Assembly (NCBI RefSeq): GCF_009909195.1
Contig: NZ_JAAAMU010000001.1
Location: 248,001-312,000 of the forward strand
DNA: 64,000 nt
Direction: 5' to 3'
DNA from: Paenibacillus sacheonensis
GTDB lineage: Bacteria; Bacillota; Bacilli; Paenibacillales; Paenibacillaceae
A program made the translations under genes and the position numbers. Position 1 is the stretch's first letter; each line of letters starts with the position of its first letter. Below are positions 53,250-62,576 of this stretch, in pieces. A model generated the notes under the pieces. It worked only from the letters and a program-made list of their open reading frames with translations, was not told the DNA's origin and ran no database searches.

Positions 53250-54179
53250 ATGATGACAGAGAAACGGCATTCCTTCTGGCGCGACGTCGCGAAGTATCGA
53301 ACGCTTCTGATCATGATCTCGCCGGCCGTGTTGTTGGTTTTGTTGTTCTCGTACATTCCGATGGCCGGGATCGTGATCGCCTTCAAGCAGTTCAATTACA
53401 CGGGCGGCGTGTTCGGGAGTCCTTGGGCGGGGTTCGACAATTTTAAATTCTTCTTCCAATCCGGCGATGCTTGGCGCGTTACCCGAAATACCGCGTTATA
53501 CAACATCGGTTTCATGGTGCTCGGCAACCTGCTGCAGATCGCGGCGGCCGTCCTGCTGTTCGAGGTCGGGGGCAAATGGTTCCGTAAAATCATTCAATCG
53601 GCGTTGTTCCTTCCGTATTTCATCTCGTGGGTCGTGGTCGGCTCGATCGCATACAATTTCTTCAGTTACGACGTCGGCGCAATCAACAACGTACTGGCTT
53701 CGTTAGGAATGGAACGCATCGACATCTACAATACGCCGGCTTACTGGCCGTATATCCTCGTATTCTTCCATACGTGGAAGCTGCTCGGCTACGGCACGGT
53801 CATGTATTTGGCCGCCATTACGAGCATCGATACGGAGATGTACGAAGCGGCGGAGATGGACGGCGCGAACGTCTTCCAGCGCATCATGAAGGTGACGATT
53901 CCGAACTTGATTCCGACCTTCATCATCTTGGCGCTGCTGGCTGTGGGCAACATCTTCCGCGGAGATTTCGGCATGTTCTATAACGTGATCGGCAACAACG
54001 GCATGCTCTTCTCGGCGACGGACGTCATCGACACGTTTGTCTTCCGGCTTCTCATGAACACCAACGATTTCGGCATGTCTTCGGCGGCCGGCGTCTACCA
54101 GTCGGTTCTTGGCTTCGTGACCATCTTGGCCGTCAATTACGCGGTACGCAAGTACGACAAGGATCGCGCACTATTCTAA
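53250..54179 (+). CDS. Sugar ABC transporter permease, LplB type
   Basis: 309 residues, six membrane segments. N-terminal SPAVLLVLLFSYIPMAGIVIAF (first helix, partly quoted as SPAVLLVLLFSYIPMAG) and FKQFNYTGGVFGSPWAGF are typical of LplB. EAA loop: EAAEMDGANVFQRIMKVTIP. It forms the channel with the YtcP-type permease for oligosaccharides bound by the lipoprotein at 55163. AAGGAG precedes ATG 53250. No ATPase is encoded nearby. Confidence 0.9.
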   Translation: MMTEKRHSFWRDVAKYRTLLIMISPAVLLVLLFSYIPMAGIVIAFKQFNYTGGVFGSPWAGFDNFKFFFQSGDAWRVTRNTALYNIGFMVLGNLLQIAAAVLLFEVGGKWFRKIIQSALFLPYFISWVVVGSIAYNFFSYDVGAINNVLASLGMERIDIYNTPAYWPYILVFFHTWKLLGYGTVMYLAAITSIDTEMYEAAEMDGANVFQRIMKVTIPNLIPTFIILALLAVGNIFRGDFGMFYNVIGNNGMLFSATDVIDTFVFRLLMNTNDFGMSSAAGVYQSVLGFVTILAVNYAVRKYDKDRALF

Positions 54180-54198
54180 TCGGGGAGGGGACAAACCT

Positions 54199-55104
54199 AT
54201 GCAAGGACTAAGCGTGCGAAGCAGCAGGCAGAAGGACCGGCTCCTTCTATCTCTCATCGGCTACGCGATGCTGGGGGTTATGGCGTTTATCTGCGTCGTT
54301 CCGTTCGTGATCGTCCTTTCGTCGTCGTTAACCGATGAAAACACGATTCGCATGAACGGCTTCGGGCTGATTCCGAAAGTATTCTCCGCGGAAGCCTACC
54401 GGATGATCTTCGAATATCCCGACGATATCGTACGGGCCTACGGGGTGACGCTCGTCGTCACCGCGATCGGAACGGCACTCGGGTTATTCCTGACCGCCAT
54501 GACGGCTTACGTGCTCTGCCGCAAGGATTTTAAGTGGCGCAATCATTTCGCCTTCTACTTCTTCTTCACGACGCTGTTCAGCGGCGGACTCGTGCCGTGG
54601 TACTTATTGATCGTGAATTACCTGGATATGAAGAACACGCTTGCCGCGCTCATTATACCGACGCTCGTTAACGTGTTTTATATCATGGTCATGCGGGCGT
54701 TCCTGGCCGGCATTCCGGATGCGATCTCGGAGTCGGCCAAGATCGACGGCGCCGGCGACTTCCGAATCTTTCTCAGCCTGATTCTTCCGCTCTCCAAGCC
54801 GGCGCTGGCGACCGTGGGATTGTTCCTTGCGCTCGGCCATTGGAACGACTGGTACAGCGCGCTGCTCTTCATCTCGGACGACAAGCTGATGCCTTTGCAG
54901 TATTACCTGTATCAGATGCTTGGCAATCTGGAGGGCATGCGCAAGGCCATGCTCAGCTCGGGGACGGACATTTCCGCGAACATTCCAGGCGAAAGCCTGA
55001 AGATGGCGATGACGGTGGTCGCCTGCGGCCCGATCCTGTTCGCCTATCCGTTCATCCAGAAATATTTCGTGCAAGGCCTGACGATCGGCGCGGTCAAAGG
55101 ATAA
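54199..55104 (+). CDS. Sugar ABC transporter permease, YtcP type
   Basis: 301 residues, six membrane segments, EAA loop ESAKIDGAGDFRIFLSLILP, and the closing QKYFVQGLTIGAVKG typical of YtcP/MalG-type subunits. The long loop containing YLYQMLGNLEGMRKAM is a feature of this subfamily. GGGGAGGGG precedes ATG 54199. Confidence 0.9.
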   Translation: MQGLSVRSSRQKDRLLLSLIGYAMLGVMAFICVVPFVIVLSSSLTDENTIRMNGFGLIPKVFSAEAYRMIFEYPDDIVRAYGVTLVVTAIGTALGLFLTAMTAYVLCRKDFKWRNHFAFYFFFTTLFSGGLVPWYLLIVNYLDMKNTLAALIIPTLVNVFYIMVMRAFLAGIPDAISESAKIDGAGDFRIFLSLILPLSKPALATVGLFLALGHWNDWYSALLFISDDKLMPLQYYLYQMLGNLEGMRKAMLSSGTDISANIPGESLKMAMTVVACGPILFAYPFIQKYFVQGLTIGAVKG

Positions 55105-55162
55105 GCTCGGGGATACCCGGTTTATTATAGCGTTTCTCATTCAAAGCAAGGGGGAAATCAAC

Positions 55163-56746
55163 ATGATGAAGAAGAAGAAAAAGCTCGGTCTCGTATTGAC
55201 CGGCGTCCTGGCGGCATCGATGGTACTAAGCGCTTGCGGTCAGAGCAACAACGGCGCGAATAACGGTGCGGCGGCGAACGGCTCCGGCAGCGACGACGGC
55301 GGCGCGGCGAACAACCAGGCTGCGAACGACGCGATCGATACGTCCAAAGCGGTCAATCTGAAGATGGTCATGCTCGGACCTAAGCCGGCCGATTACGACC
55401 AGGTATTCGGCGAGATCAACAAGCAGCTCAAAGAAAAAGTCAATGCGACCATCGATGCCGAGTTCCTGGACTGGTCCGACTGGGGTCAGAAGTATCCGCT
55501 CAAATTCGCGGCAGGCGAAGATTTCGATCTTATCTATACGTCCAATTGGGCTAACTACAACGATCAATCGAACAAAGGCGGTTTCCTCGAGCTGACGGAC
55601 GACATGCTGGCCAAGTACATGCCGCAGACATGGGCAGCGATGCCGAAGGTCAAATGGGACCAAGCCCGCGTCAACGGCAAAGTGTACATGGTCCCTCAAA
55701 ACCAAAGCAAAGAATTCACGGACAAGCTGATCCTGTACCGCGGCGACCTGCTCGAGAAATACAAGCTGCAGCCGATCGACAGCCCCGAGACGTACCAAGC
55801 TTATTTGGAAGCGGTCGCGAAGAACGAGAAAGGCATGACGCCGTATGGCCTCGAAGCCAGCGATACCAAGATGCACAATCTCGACAAGCAGCTGCTGCTG
55901 CAGAAGAACAACTGGTTCTCGGTCGGCGATACGTCGCTCGCGTTCAAGGTGGACGACGCCAAAGGCCAAGTCTTCAGCATCTACGATACGCCCGAATTCA
56001 AAGACCTGTTGACGTATTACAAATCCCTCGCGGACAACGGCGGCTGGTCGAGAAACGCCTTGACCAACAAAGGCGATACCACGGGAGACTTCAAAGCGGG
56101 CAAGGTCGCTTCGATGTCGCATAACGTCACTGCGCTCGGCGGCATCCTGGCGGAAGTCGACAAGACGCATCCGGAATGGAAGGCGACATTGGCCGACCTG
56201 ACGCCGGACAGCCACAAATCGGCCGCGATCTCCACGCAAAACGGCATCGCGATCCACGCGACGTCCAAGGAGCCGGAACGCGCGATGATGGTGCTGGATT
56301 TGCTCCAAAACGACAAATCGCTTCATGACCTGATCATGTACGGCATCGCCGGCACGAACTACGAGCCGGTCGGCGACGATAAGTTCACGAAGACGGACAA
56401 ATACGGCAATTTCAACTCCTTCTCCAACTGGGCCTGGAACTCCCCGCTGAACCGCGTGGATACGACATACCCGCAAGCGGCGCAGGACGTAGAGAAGAAA
56501 TGGGCGGCGCAAGTATTCCACTATCCGCTGGAAACGTTCGTCTTCGACAACTCGAAGGTGCTGAACGAAGTGACCAACGTAGGCAACGTCATGATGCGCT
56601 ATGGCGTGCCGCTGGAATACGGGCTCGTGCCGGATACGGCCAAAGGCCTGGAAACCTTGCAAAAACAGCTGAAGGCAGCCGGCATCGACAAAATCAAAAC
56701 GGAACTGCAAAGCCAAATCGACGCCTTCCTTGCGAAGCAGGGATAA
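55163..56746 (+). CDS. Oligosaccharide-binding lipoprotein, LipO/YtcQ type
   Basis: 527 residues. Signal peptide with lipobox LSAC (Cys25) and an Asn/Gly/Ala-rich tether to about residue 55. The body is a family 1 extracellular binding protein; the C-terminal 150 residues resemble the DUF3502 region of LipO proteins. These receptors feed LplB/YtcP permeases. Conserved DUF3502-type ending near FDNSKVLNEVTNVGNVM. AAGGGGG precedes ATG 55163. A terminator-like stem follows. Confidence 0.9.
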   Translation: MMKKKKKLGLVLTGVLAASMVLSACGQSNNGANNGAAANGSGSDDGGAANNQAANDAIDTSKAVNLKMVMLGPKPADYDQVFGEINKQLKEKVNATIDAEFLDWSDWGQKYPLKFAAGEDFDLIYTSNWANYNDQSNKGGFLELTDDMLAKYMPQTWAAMPKVKWDQARVNGKVYMVPQNQSKEFTDKLILYRGDLLEKYKLQPIDSPETYQAYLEAVAKNEKGMTPYGLEASDTKMHNLDKQLLLQKNNWFSVGDTSLAFKVDDAKGQVFSIYDTPEFKDLLTYYKSLADNGGWSRNALTNKGDTTGDFKAGKVASMSHNVTALGGILAEVDKTHPEWKATLADLTPDSHKSAAISTQNGIAIHATSKEPERAMMVLDLLQNDKSLHDLIMYGIAGTNYEPVGDDKFTKTDKYGNFNSFSNWAWNSPLNRVDTTYPQAAQDVEKKWAAQVFHYPLETFVFDNSKVLNEVTNVGNVMMRYGVPLEYGLVPDTAKGLETLQKQLKAAGIDKIKTELQSQIDAFLAKQG

Positions 56747-56758
56747 GCTGTCATTCCG

Positions 56759-56800
56759 ACAGGATGCGAAGCGCCAGCCGCTTGGCATCCTGTTTTCTTT
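56759..56800 (+). terminator. Intercistronic terminator after the binding protein
   Basis: CAGGATGC pairs with GCATCCTG, with an inner CGCCAGCCGC loop, then TTTTCTTT. Since no promoter is seen before the next gene, partial termination is likely. Confidence 0.7.
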
Positions 56801-56829
56801 AGAACGGTATAGAAAGCGAGGGAACATGC

Positions 56830-59265
56830 GTGACAGTATCGCGCTTTGCCCGGAAACGCCCCGAGCGCATGGCTTGGGCGGAACAAACGGGGATTATCTG
56901 GCATCCGGACGAGGTGGAAACCCACTACGAGCATCCCGTGCAGTCCTATTGTTATTTTCGTCGATCCTTCGAGCTTCCGGAGGTTGGGGCGGCGTCGGGA
57001 ACGCTTCGCATTTTCGCCGATTCCAAGTACATGCTCTACGTGAACGGCTCGTATGCGGGCAGGGGACCTTGCCGCAGCGATCCTCGCTGGCAGTACGTGG
57101 ACGAGCTCGACGTGACGGGCCTGCTTCGGCCGGGGCGGAACGTGCTGGCCGTCATGGTCCTGTATTACGGCTACGGGACCGGTCAGTCGATCGACCGCAT
57201 CCCCGCGCTGGCAGCGGAGTTGAAGGCGGACGTTCAAGGGCCTGAGCCGCTTATCGTGGGGACCGACTCTGCATGGACCTGCCTGAAATCCGCCGCTTAC
57301 GACGCCGATGCGCCCCGGGTGAACGGCTGCCAGGGACCGGTGGAGGTTTATGACGGGAGGCGCGAGCTTCATGGCTGGCACCGGCTTGATTTCGCGGAGA
57401 CGAACTGGCAGCCCGCGAAGAAGCGCGGCATCGGCTTGTCGCCGTTCTGGAATTTTGCCGCCAGGCCGATTCCGTTATTGGAAGAGCGGGTGCTGGATGC
57501 GGTCAGGCTGGCAAGCCGAGGTTCGGTTCGCCCGCTTCAATCGCCGTCCGGACGACTGCACGTGGATATGATCCAAGAAACGCAAGGCATTCGGATTGCG
57601 GCAGATGATGGACCTTCCGTTCCATATGACGTCTCGTCCCGGGGAGGACTTTCCGATGAAGCCGAGGTGCTGACCTATGATTTCGGCCGAATCGAACCGG
57701 GCTATCTGCAGCTCGACGTGACCGGAACCGCCGGAACGATCGTGGATGTCGTGTACGCGGAGGAGCTGTGGGAGGGAAAGGCTTACCTGAACCTGAACAA
57801 TAACCGTTCCATGGATCGGTTTATTCTCGCGGAAGGCCGCCAGCAGCTGGAAGTGCGGTTCGGCTGGAAAGCCTGCCGGTACGTCCAATTCAGAATCCGG
57901 CATGCCGATGGCAGGCCGATCTGCCTGCATCGCGTCGGCATCCGGACGCGTCGTTACCCGATCGGGCAGCCGGCCGTTTTCCGGTGCAGCGACCCTAAGC
58001 TCCAGCGGATATGGGAGATCGCCGAACATACCGTTCGCATCTGCATGCAGGATGCTTTCGTCGACTCCCCGAGCCGCGAGCAGCAGCAGTGGATGGGAGA
58101 CGGGCGCTGGCAGGCGCTGTACCAGACGATGTACTCCGGCGACGGGAGGCTCCATCGCAAGCTTCTGGAGCAGATCGGCCAATCCCAGGATTGGCAGGGC
58201 ATGACAGCCCAGCGGTACCCGGACGGGCATCATAATTATCCGCCGATTCCCTCGTTCTGCCTGCATTGGATCAGTTCCTTCGGAGAGTATGTCAGCGCGT
58301 ACGGCGACGATGGCCTGCTCGCGGAGTGGTGGCCGAACATCATTCAGGCGCTCCGCTGGTTTTCCGGATTCGAGAACGACGAGGGACTTCTCGAGGACGT
58401 ACCCTATTGGGCTTACGTGGACGCCGGGGAAGCGCCGCTGGGCAGATGGCCCGACGTCGAGCGGGGAGGAATCGTAACTTCGCTCAATCTGCTCTATCTG
58501 GAAGCCATGCAATCCGCGGCGACGTATGCCGAGCGGCTGAGAGACCGGGAGGCCGAAAAGCATTACAAGAAGGCATGCAACCGTTTGGCTGATCGCATTC
58601 GGAATACCTTGTGGCTTCCGAGTATCGGCGCTTACTCCGATTGCCGTGCGGACGGCAGGCTCAGCGTCTTATACTCCGAGTCGTGCAACGCGCTGGCCTT
58701 GGTGCTGCTGCATGAAGCAGAAGACGAGCGGTGCGATGCCATCTACAGAGCCGTCTTCGCGCCGGAGGCCGAAGCGCGAGCAGTCAAGGCCAGTCCGTTC
58801 TTCATGATGGTTGTATTCCGTGCGCTGCTCAAGCTGAATCGAGAGGACCGGCTGCTGGAGCTGGTGCGGGAGCGGTACGGCAGGATGGTCGACGCCGGCG
58901 CTACCTCGGTCTGGGAGTGGTGGGATTTGTTTTACGCGAACGAGACCGGCGAGATTTGTTTCAGCTCCGCTTCCCACGCTTGGGGCAGCATGCCGGTATA
59001 CGCGTTTAGCTATGTGATTCTCGGGATTCGCCCGCTCGAAGCCGCCAATAGGTTGGTAAGGATCAAACCGCTGCTGCCCGAAGGGATGATGTGGGCGGAA
59101 GGCTCCGTTCCGACGGCATACGGTGCAATGGCCGTACGCGTGGAGCGCAGTCCCGAGCGTCCCGAAATCATGCAGGCGGTCATCACCGTGCCGGATGGCG
59201 CGATGGCCTTGTGCGGGGACGGGATCTACGGTGCCGGGAGGCATGCGGTTCGATTCGAGAGCTAG
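56830..59265 (+). CDS. Alpha-L-rhamnosidase-like enzyme (GH78)
   Basis: 811 residues, no signal peptide, so it acts on imported oligosaccharides. An N-terminal beta-sandwich (SYCYFRRSFELPE, LYVNGSYAGRGP) resembles the GH78 accessory domain. The (alpha/alpha)6 barrel has DAFVDSPSREQQQWMGDGRW at about residues 407-425, which corresponds to the conserved D-x-P-x-R-x-E...GD region of rhamnosidases. GTG 56830 has GCGAGGGA upstream. With the beta-helix gene it suggests use of rhamnogalacturonan or a similar pectin fragment. Confidence 0.82.
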   Translation: MTVSRFARKRPERMAWAEQTGIIWHPDEVETHYEHPVQSYCYFRRSFELPEVGAASGTLRIFADSKYMLYVNGSYAGRGPCRSDPRWQYVDELDVTGLLRPGRNVLAVMVLYYGYGTGQSIDRIPALAAELKADVQGPEPLIVGTDSAWTCLKSAAYDADAPRVNGCQGPVEVYDGRRELHGWHRLDFAETNWQPAKKRGIGLSPFWNFAARPIPLLEERVLDAVRLASRGSVRPLQSPSGRLHVDMIQETQGIRIAADDGPSVPYDVSSRGGLSDEAEVLTYDFGRIEPGYLQLDVTGTAGTIVDVVYAEELWEGKAYLNLNNNRSMDRFILAEGRQQLEVRFGWKACRYVQFRIRHADGRPICLHRVGIRTRRYPIGQPAVFRCSDPKLQRIWEIAEHTVRICMQDAFVDSPSREQQQWMGDGRWQALYQTMYSGDGRLHRKLLEQIGQSQDWQGMTAQRYPDGHHNYPPIPSFCLHWISSFGEYVSAYGDDGLLAEWWPNIIQALRWFSGFENDEGLLEDVPYWAYVDAGEAPLGRWPDVERGGIVTSLNLLYLEAMQSAATYAERLRDREAEKHYKKACNRLADRIRNTLWLPSIGAYSDCRADGRLSVLYSESCNALALVLLHEAEDERCDAIYRAVFAPEAEARAVKASPFFMMVVFRALLKLNREDRLLELVRERYGRMVDAGATSVWEWWDLFYANETGEICFSSASHAWGSMPVYAFSYVILGIRPLEAANRLVRIKPLLPEGMMWAEGSVPTAYGAMAVRVERSPERPEIMQAVITVPDGAMALCGDGIYGAGRHAVRFES

Positions 59266-59395
59266 GCCGCGCTTCGGACAGACATAGAACGAGAAACAGA
59301 CTGCAAGCGTGGTTTTCGAACCAAGGGGTCGTTGGAAACAGAAGCCGAAGTTCCGTTACAGGCAGCGGCAACGCTAACGAGGAGGTGCAATTTGA

Positions 59396-61051
59396 GTGCA
59401 GGGGACGTCAGCCGTTTATGTGAAAGATTTTGAACAAGGAGACGATGCGGAGCGGATTCGGGCGGCTATCCGGCACGCAATCGCCATAGGCGCGGATCAT
59501 GTTGTTTTCGAACCGGTCCGGTATGTACTTAAAAGCGCCGTCACCATTCAGACGGAAGGCTTCGCGCATGATGCCGGCAGCCCGCAAGAGAGCGTCAAGG
59601 CATGCCATGTCGCCATTCTCGGCGCGGGCAATCTGACGCTTCAAGGCGCGGTGGACGCGCAAGGCGAGCCGGCGACGACGCTGGTCGGATACAACGACGA
59701 GGAAATACACGGCTATTTGCCGGCCATTCTTTGGTGCGAAGACTGCAAGGATCTGACGCTGCTTAATCTGGCGTTCACTCGGGAGCCGGCGTACGCTTCG
59801 GCCGGGGTAGTGCTTCACAGGGACGAGCATCATATCGTGGTCGGCGTATTCGAGGGAAATCCCTGCCGCGACGGGATGGGCGCGTACTGCATGAACCGGT
59901 TCGATCCCGCCACGGGCAGCCTGACGGGCGAAAGCGTGACCTACGGCGATGGCGCGGGCAATCTGTTCCGGCAGTCGGGCGAACGGCAGTTGACGCTGGA
60001 GAGTCCGATGGTCGCGGCCAAGGTTCGGATCGGCGAGCATCTGTCGTGGCACCAAGGGGCGAGAACGGACTTTCAAACGTATTTCGCCAGGTGCGGCGAG
60101 CTGCGCATGGACAATATCCGGACGAGGAATGCCAATGGATTCGCCATGCTGACGGAGAGCTGCCGCGGAATAACGGCATCGCGGATGGTCTTCCGGCCGG
60201 ACGGGAACCGGTTGTTCACGGCGCCGCGGGACGCTTGGAAGCTGTTCAAATGCACCGGCACGATCGACATTAGCGAGATGATCGTCGAAGGCGTAAGGAT
60301 GGACGGGCAAAACATGCACAGCAACTGGCTGTCGGCGAAACAAGTCCTGCATGCCCGCGAAGCCGTGTTCTTCTGCAAGTATACGTTCGCGCCGCTGGTC
60401 GTCGGCAGCCAAGTGGAACTGCATATCGGCGAACGAGTCTTTCTGCGCCGTATCGCCGATTGGAGCCATATGGGCAAGGGGGCGCACGGTCATGATTACC
60501 GAATCGTCTTCGAGGAGGATTTGCCCGAAGGCATGCGCGAAGGCATCTTGGGAGCAGCCTCCTGCTGGGAACCGGATCGCTACCTCTGCAAGGATTCATC
60601 GTTCGTGAACATCGCGGGCGCGGGTCATCTCGTCCGTTATGATCATGCCTACTTCCTGAACTGCACGTACAAGAATACGATGAATCCCGGCATCCTGCTC
60701 GGCGCCGAGCTGCCCGTGCATGCCGAAGGCGGCCATGCGACGGATATCGTGATCAAGGACTGCTTGTTCGACAATTGCGGATTCTTCCCAAGGTATGGCG
60801 CGTCGGGGTGCGTCGGCATTCGTTCCGCGGGCTTCCACGGCAAGCATAATCGCGATATCCTGATCGTAAACAACGTCATGCGGAACTCCAGGGTCGGCGT
60901 CCATATCGTCGACGGCGATGAGGTCTATCTCATCGGCAACGCCTTCGAAGGCGTGGAGATTCCGGTCTCGGTCGATGCGGAAGTGAACGGGCAGGTCTAT
61001 GGAAGAAACAACGATATCGTGCAGGCCGGCGATGATAGCGTGCAGTATTGA
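59396..61051 (+). CDS. Right-handed parallel beta-helix protein (pectate lyase superfamily)
   Basis: 551 residues without signal peptide. It starts with a Pectate_lyase_3-like segment (FEQGDDAERIRAAIRHAI, VVFEPVRYVL) and continues with repeated short beta-coils, for example ITASRMVFRP, LIVNNVMRNSRVGVHIVDG and EVYLIGNAFEGVEIPVSVD. Polysaccharide lyase, hydrolase or epimerase activity is possible; no catalytic residues can be assigned by eye. GTG 59396 lies 8 nt after AGGAGGTG. It is the last gene of the operon. Confidence 0.75.
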   Translation: MQGTSAVYVKDFEQGDDAERIRAAIRHAIAIGADHVVFEPVRYVLKSAVTIQTEGFAHDAGSPQESVKACHVAILGAGNLTLQGAVDAQGEPATTLVGYNDEEIHGYLPAILWCEDCKDLTLLNLAFTREPAYASAGVVLHRDEHHIVVGVFEGNPCRDGMGAYCMNRFDPATGSLTGESVTYGDGAGNLFRQSGERQLTLESPMVAAKVRIGEHLSWHQGARTDFQTYFARCGELRMDNIRTRNANGFAMLTESCRGITASRMVFRPDGNRLFTAPRDAWKLFKCTGTIDISEMIVEGVRMDGQNMHSNWLSAKQVLHAREAVFFCKYTFAPLVVGSQVELHIGERVFLRRIADWSHMGKGAHGHDYRIVFEEDLPEGMREGILGAASCWEPDRYLCKDSSFVNIAGAGHLVRYDHAYFLNCTYKNTMNPGILLGAELPVHAEGGHATDIVIKDCLFDNCGFFPRYGASGCVGIRSAGFHGKHNRDILIVNNVMRNSRVGVHIVDGDEVYLIGNAFEGVEIPVSVDAEVNGQVYGRNNDIVQAGDDSVQY

Positions 61052-61066
61052 TCGCGCAGTAAGAAA

Positions 61067-61101
61067 GGAGCTTGCCGGATCTAATCCGGCAGGCTTCTTT
61101 T
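61067..61101 (+). terminator. Terminator of the polysaccharide operon
   Basis: GCTTGCCGGAT pairs with ATCCGGCAGGC around CTA, then TTCTTTTG. Confidence 0.75.
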
Positions 61102-61192
61102 GCGCGGCGCCTCTGCCAATCCTGCCTTTGACGATGCGGGTATTCCGGCGAGCTCGCGTTTACGGCATCCAGCAGGTGGAATGCTTCATAAC

Positions 61193-61279
61193 CCTAAAGC
61201 GGCGATGAAACGCTGCAAAATCCTAAAGCAGCGATGGAATGCTGCAAAATCCTAAAGCAGCGATGGAATGCTGCTGGAC
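61193..61279. repeat. Three tandem 29-bp repeats with GCAGC/GCTGC hairpins
   Basis: Units begin CCTAAAGC at 61193, 61222 and 61251 and read CCTAAAGCAGCGATGGAATG with CTGCAAAAT following; the first copy has four changes. Each unit holds GCAGC, 8 nt, GCTGC. A decayed fourth unit (AGCAGGTGGAATGCTTCATAA, shown as AGCAGGTGGAATGCTT) lies just upstream. No unique spacers, so not CRISPR. The array is on the 3' side of the nuclease-like gene at 61660-62310. Confidence 0.85.
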
Positions 61280-61290
61280 GACGCCACAAA

Positions 61291-61500
61291 GCGCTAACGA
61301 TTATGACAATCGTTAATCTGCTCAAAATGCCTCTTTTTAATTGCTAACGGTTGCCAGCGACCTTAAGGTGTGATTATTCGCTCAGAATGCAGCGATATAC
61401 GGTCAATAGCGTTTATGATAATCGTTAGAATTTCAAATGGCCTAATTTCCGGCAAATAGCACCTCTGATAACCGTTAGAATGCGGCCGAAACTCTCGGCC
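61291..61500. repeat. Left copy of a diverged 200-bp direct repeat
   Basis: Aligns along its length with 62577-62775 in the same orientation, by eye about two thirds identical. Shared landmarks are CTAACGATT at the start, GCTCAAA, GCTAACGRTTGCCA, CGTTAGARTTTCAAAT, TGATTTCC/TAATTTCC and CTCTGATAACCGTTAGAAT at the end. It contains many TAACGRTT units in both orientations. No ORF. The remaining 61501-61659 stretch shows nothing recognisable. Confidence 0.7.
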
Positions 61501-61659
61501 GTCGTTTAGTTGGGTACCGACGCACGCACCGACCGGCATACGCACTTACAAACACCTACTAGCGGACAATGCCCCAACCAACCAACTACGTCATAACCGA
61601 TGCAAGTTCGTACCGACCGTTCTCCAACATCACCGTGCTCCTCGCTTAATTACCCCTCA

Positions 61660-62310
61660 TTATTTGATTAGTCGATAGGTACGGTACCTTTGGTTGCCGC
61701 TGGCTACCTCCAGCAGCTGTTTCTCTAACAGGCCGTGGAGTATAACGCGCACGCGACTCTCGGACAGACGCAAATGCGCCGAGGTTTCGGTCGGCGTAAT
61801 CGGACGTAACCGTCTGTGTGCGTAACGTACGATTTCGGCTTCGGCCCAGCTAAGTTCGTTGGGCGCGGAACGGGCCAGAAATTTTCCGACGAAGGAAAGG
61901 ACGAGCTGTTTGCAGACGCCAGGGTCATCCCGGATCGATAAGTAAGCGATGGGCAGGAAAAACCAGTCATCCAGGACAAGAAGGGACTGTTTCATGCACA
62001 AGTCCTTGAAGCGGCTGACCTCGATATCTCTGGCATGACTTCGATAATCCTGAATTTCAATGCAACCTTTTGCATGGCCCGGCGTATAGGCAAGGTCCAG
62101 ATAACGGTAGCCGTTATTAAAGTCCCTGACCTCGTATTCGGCGGAGAGGTGCTCCAGGCTGCCGATGGCGGGGAACCAAATCATGCGCAGAAATTCAACG
62201 GTTCCGTGGCTCAGCCCCTTCTCCAACATTTCCCTTCTTCGCGGGCTTTTCTCCTCGGCAATTTGCCGCTTCATCCAGTCTCGGTATGTTTCCTCAAACT
62301 TGCTGCTCAT
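61660..62310 (-). CDS. Second nuclease-like / winged-helix protein, paralogue of the gene at 8745
   Basis: 216 residues. It aligns with the 8745 product over its whole length: IWFPAIGSLEHLSAEYEVRD corresponds to VWWPLFGSFERLHPEYEVMD, and the core is YRYLDLAY followed by GCIEIQDYRSHARD. The third acidic position of the nuclease core (IECD in the first protein) is Gln here (IEIQ), and the trailing Arg/Phe motif is changed, so cleavage activity is doubtful. The C-terminal winged helix is kept (TPTETSAHLRLSESRVRVIL). ATG 62310 has GGGGGGCGGAGCG upstream. It has its own leader terminator and flanking repeats. Confidence 0.6.
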   Translation of the reverse strand: MSSKFEETYRDWMKRQIAEEKSPRRREMLEKGLSHGTVEFLRMIWFPAIGSLEHLSAEYEVRDFNNGYRYLDLAYTPGHAKGCIEIQDYRSHARDIEVSRFKDLCMKQSLLVLDDWFFLPIAYLSIRDDPGVCKQLVLSFVGKFLARSAPNELSWAEAEIVRYAHRRLRPITPTETSAHLRLSESRVRVILHGLLEKQLLEVASGNQRYRTYRLIK

Positions 62311-62336
62311 TTCGCTCCGCCCCCCATGCGATGAAT

Positions 62337-62390
62337 AAAAAAGCCGCCTCGTTCCGTTCTTGTCGACTGAACAAGACGTTCCGAGGCGGC
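62337..62390 (-). terminator. Leader terminator before the second nuclease-like gene
   Basis: Read on the minus strand, GCCGCCTCG pairs with CGAGGCGGC, an inner TCTTGT/ACAAGA stem continues it, and six T follow at 62342-62337. It lies between the promoter at 62418-62446 and the gene start, so transcripts must pass it. Confidence 0.85.
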
Positions 62391-62417
62391 ATGTGCTTCA
62401 CACCGTATATGGAATTA

Positions 62418-62446
62418 TTTATACCATGATAGAGGGAAGATTACAA
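62418..62446 (-). promoter_or_regulatory. Promoter of the second nuclease-like gene
   Basis: On the minus strand TTGTAA (62446-62441), 17 nt, TATAAA (62423-62418). The start point would be near 62411, about 20 bases before the leader terminator. Confidence 0.6.
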
Positions 62447-62576
62447 TCGTGCTGCTTTAACCTTGTGCCCCTTTACCTTCTTGCTCCGTAACCCTGGCAG
62501 AATGCAAATAACCGGGACAAGTCGCAGCGGCGCGACAGGAGCGGGTTCGAAGCGGCCAGATCGGTTGCCTTCAAAT

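Noticed and set aside
61193-61279. Possible CRISPR array
   Set aside because: The 29-bp units are contiguous without unique spacers, and no cas gene is present.
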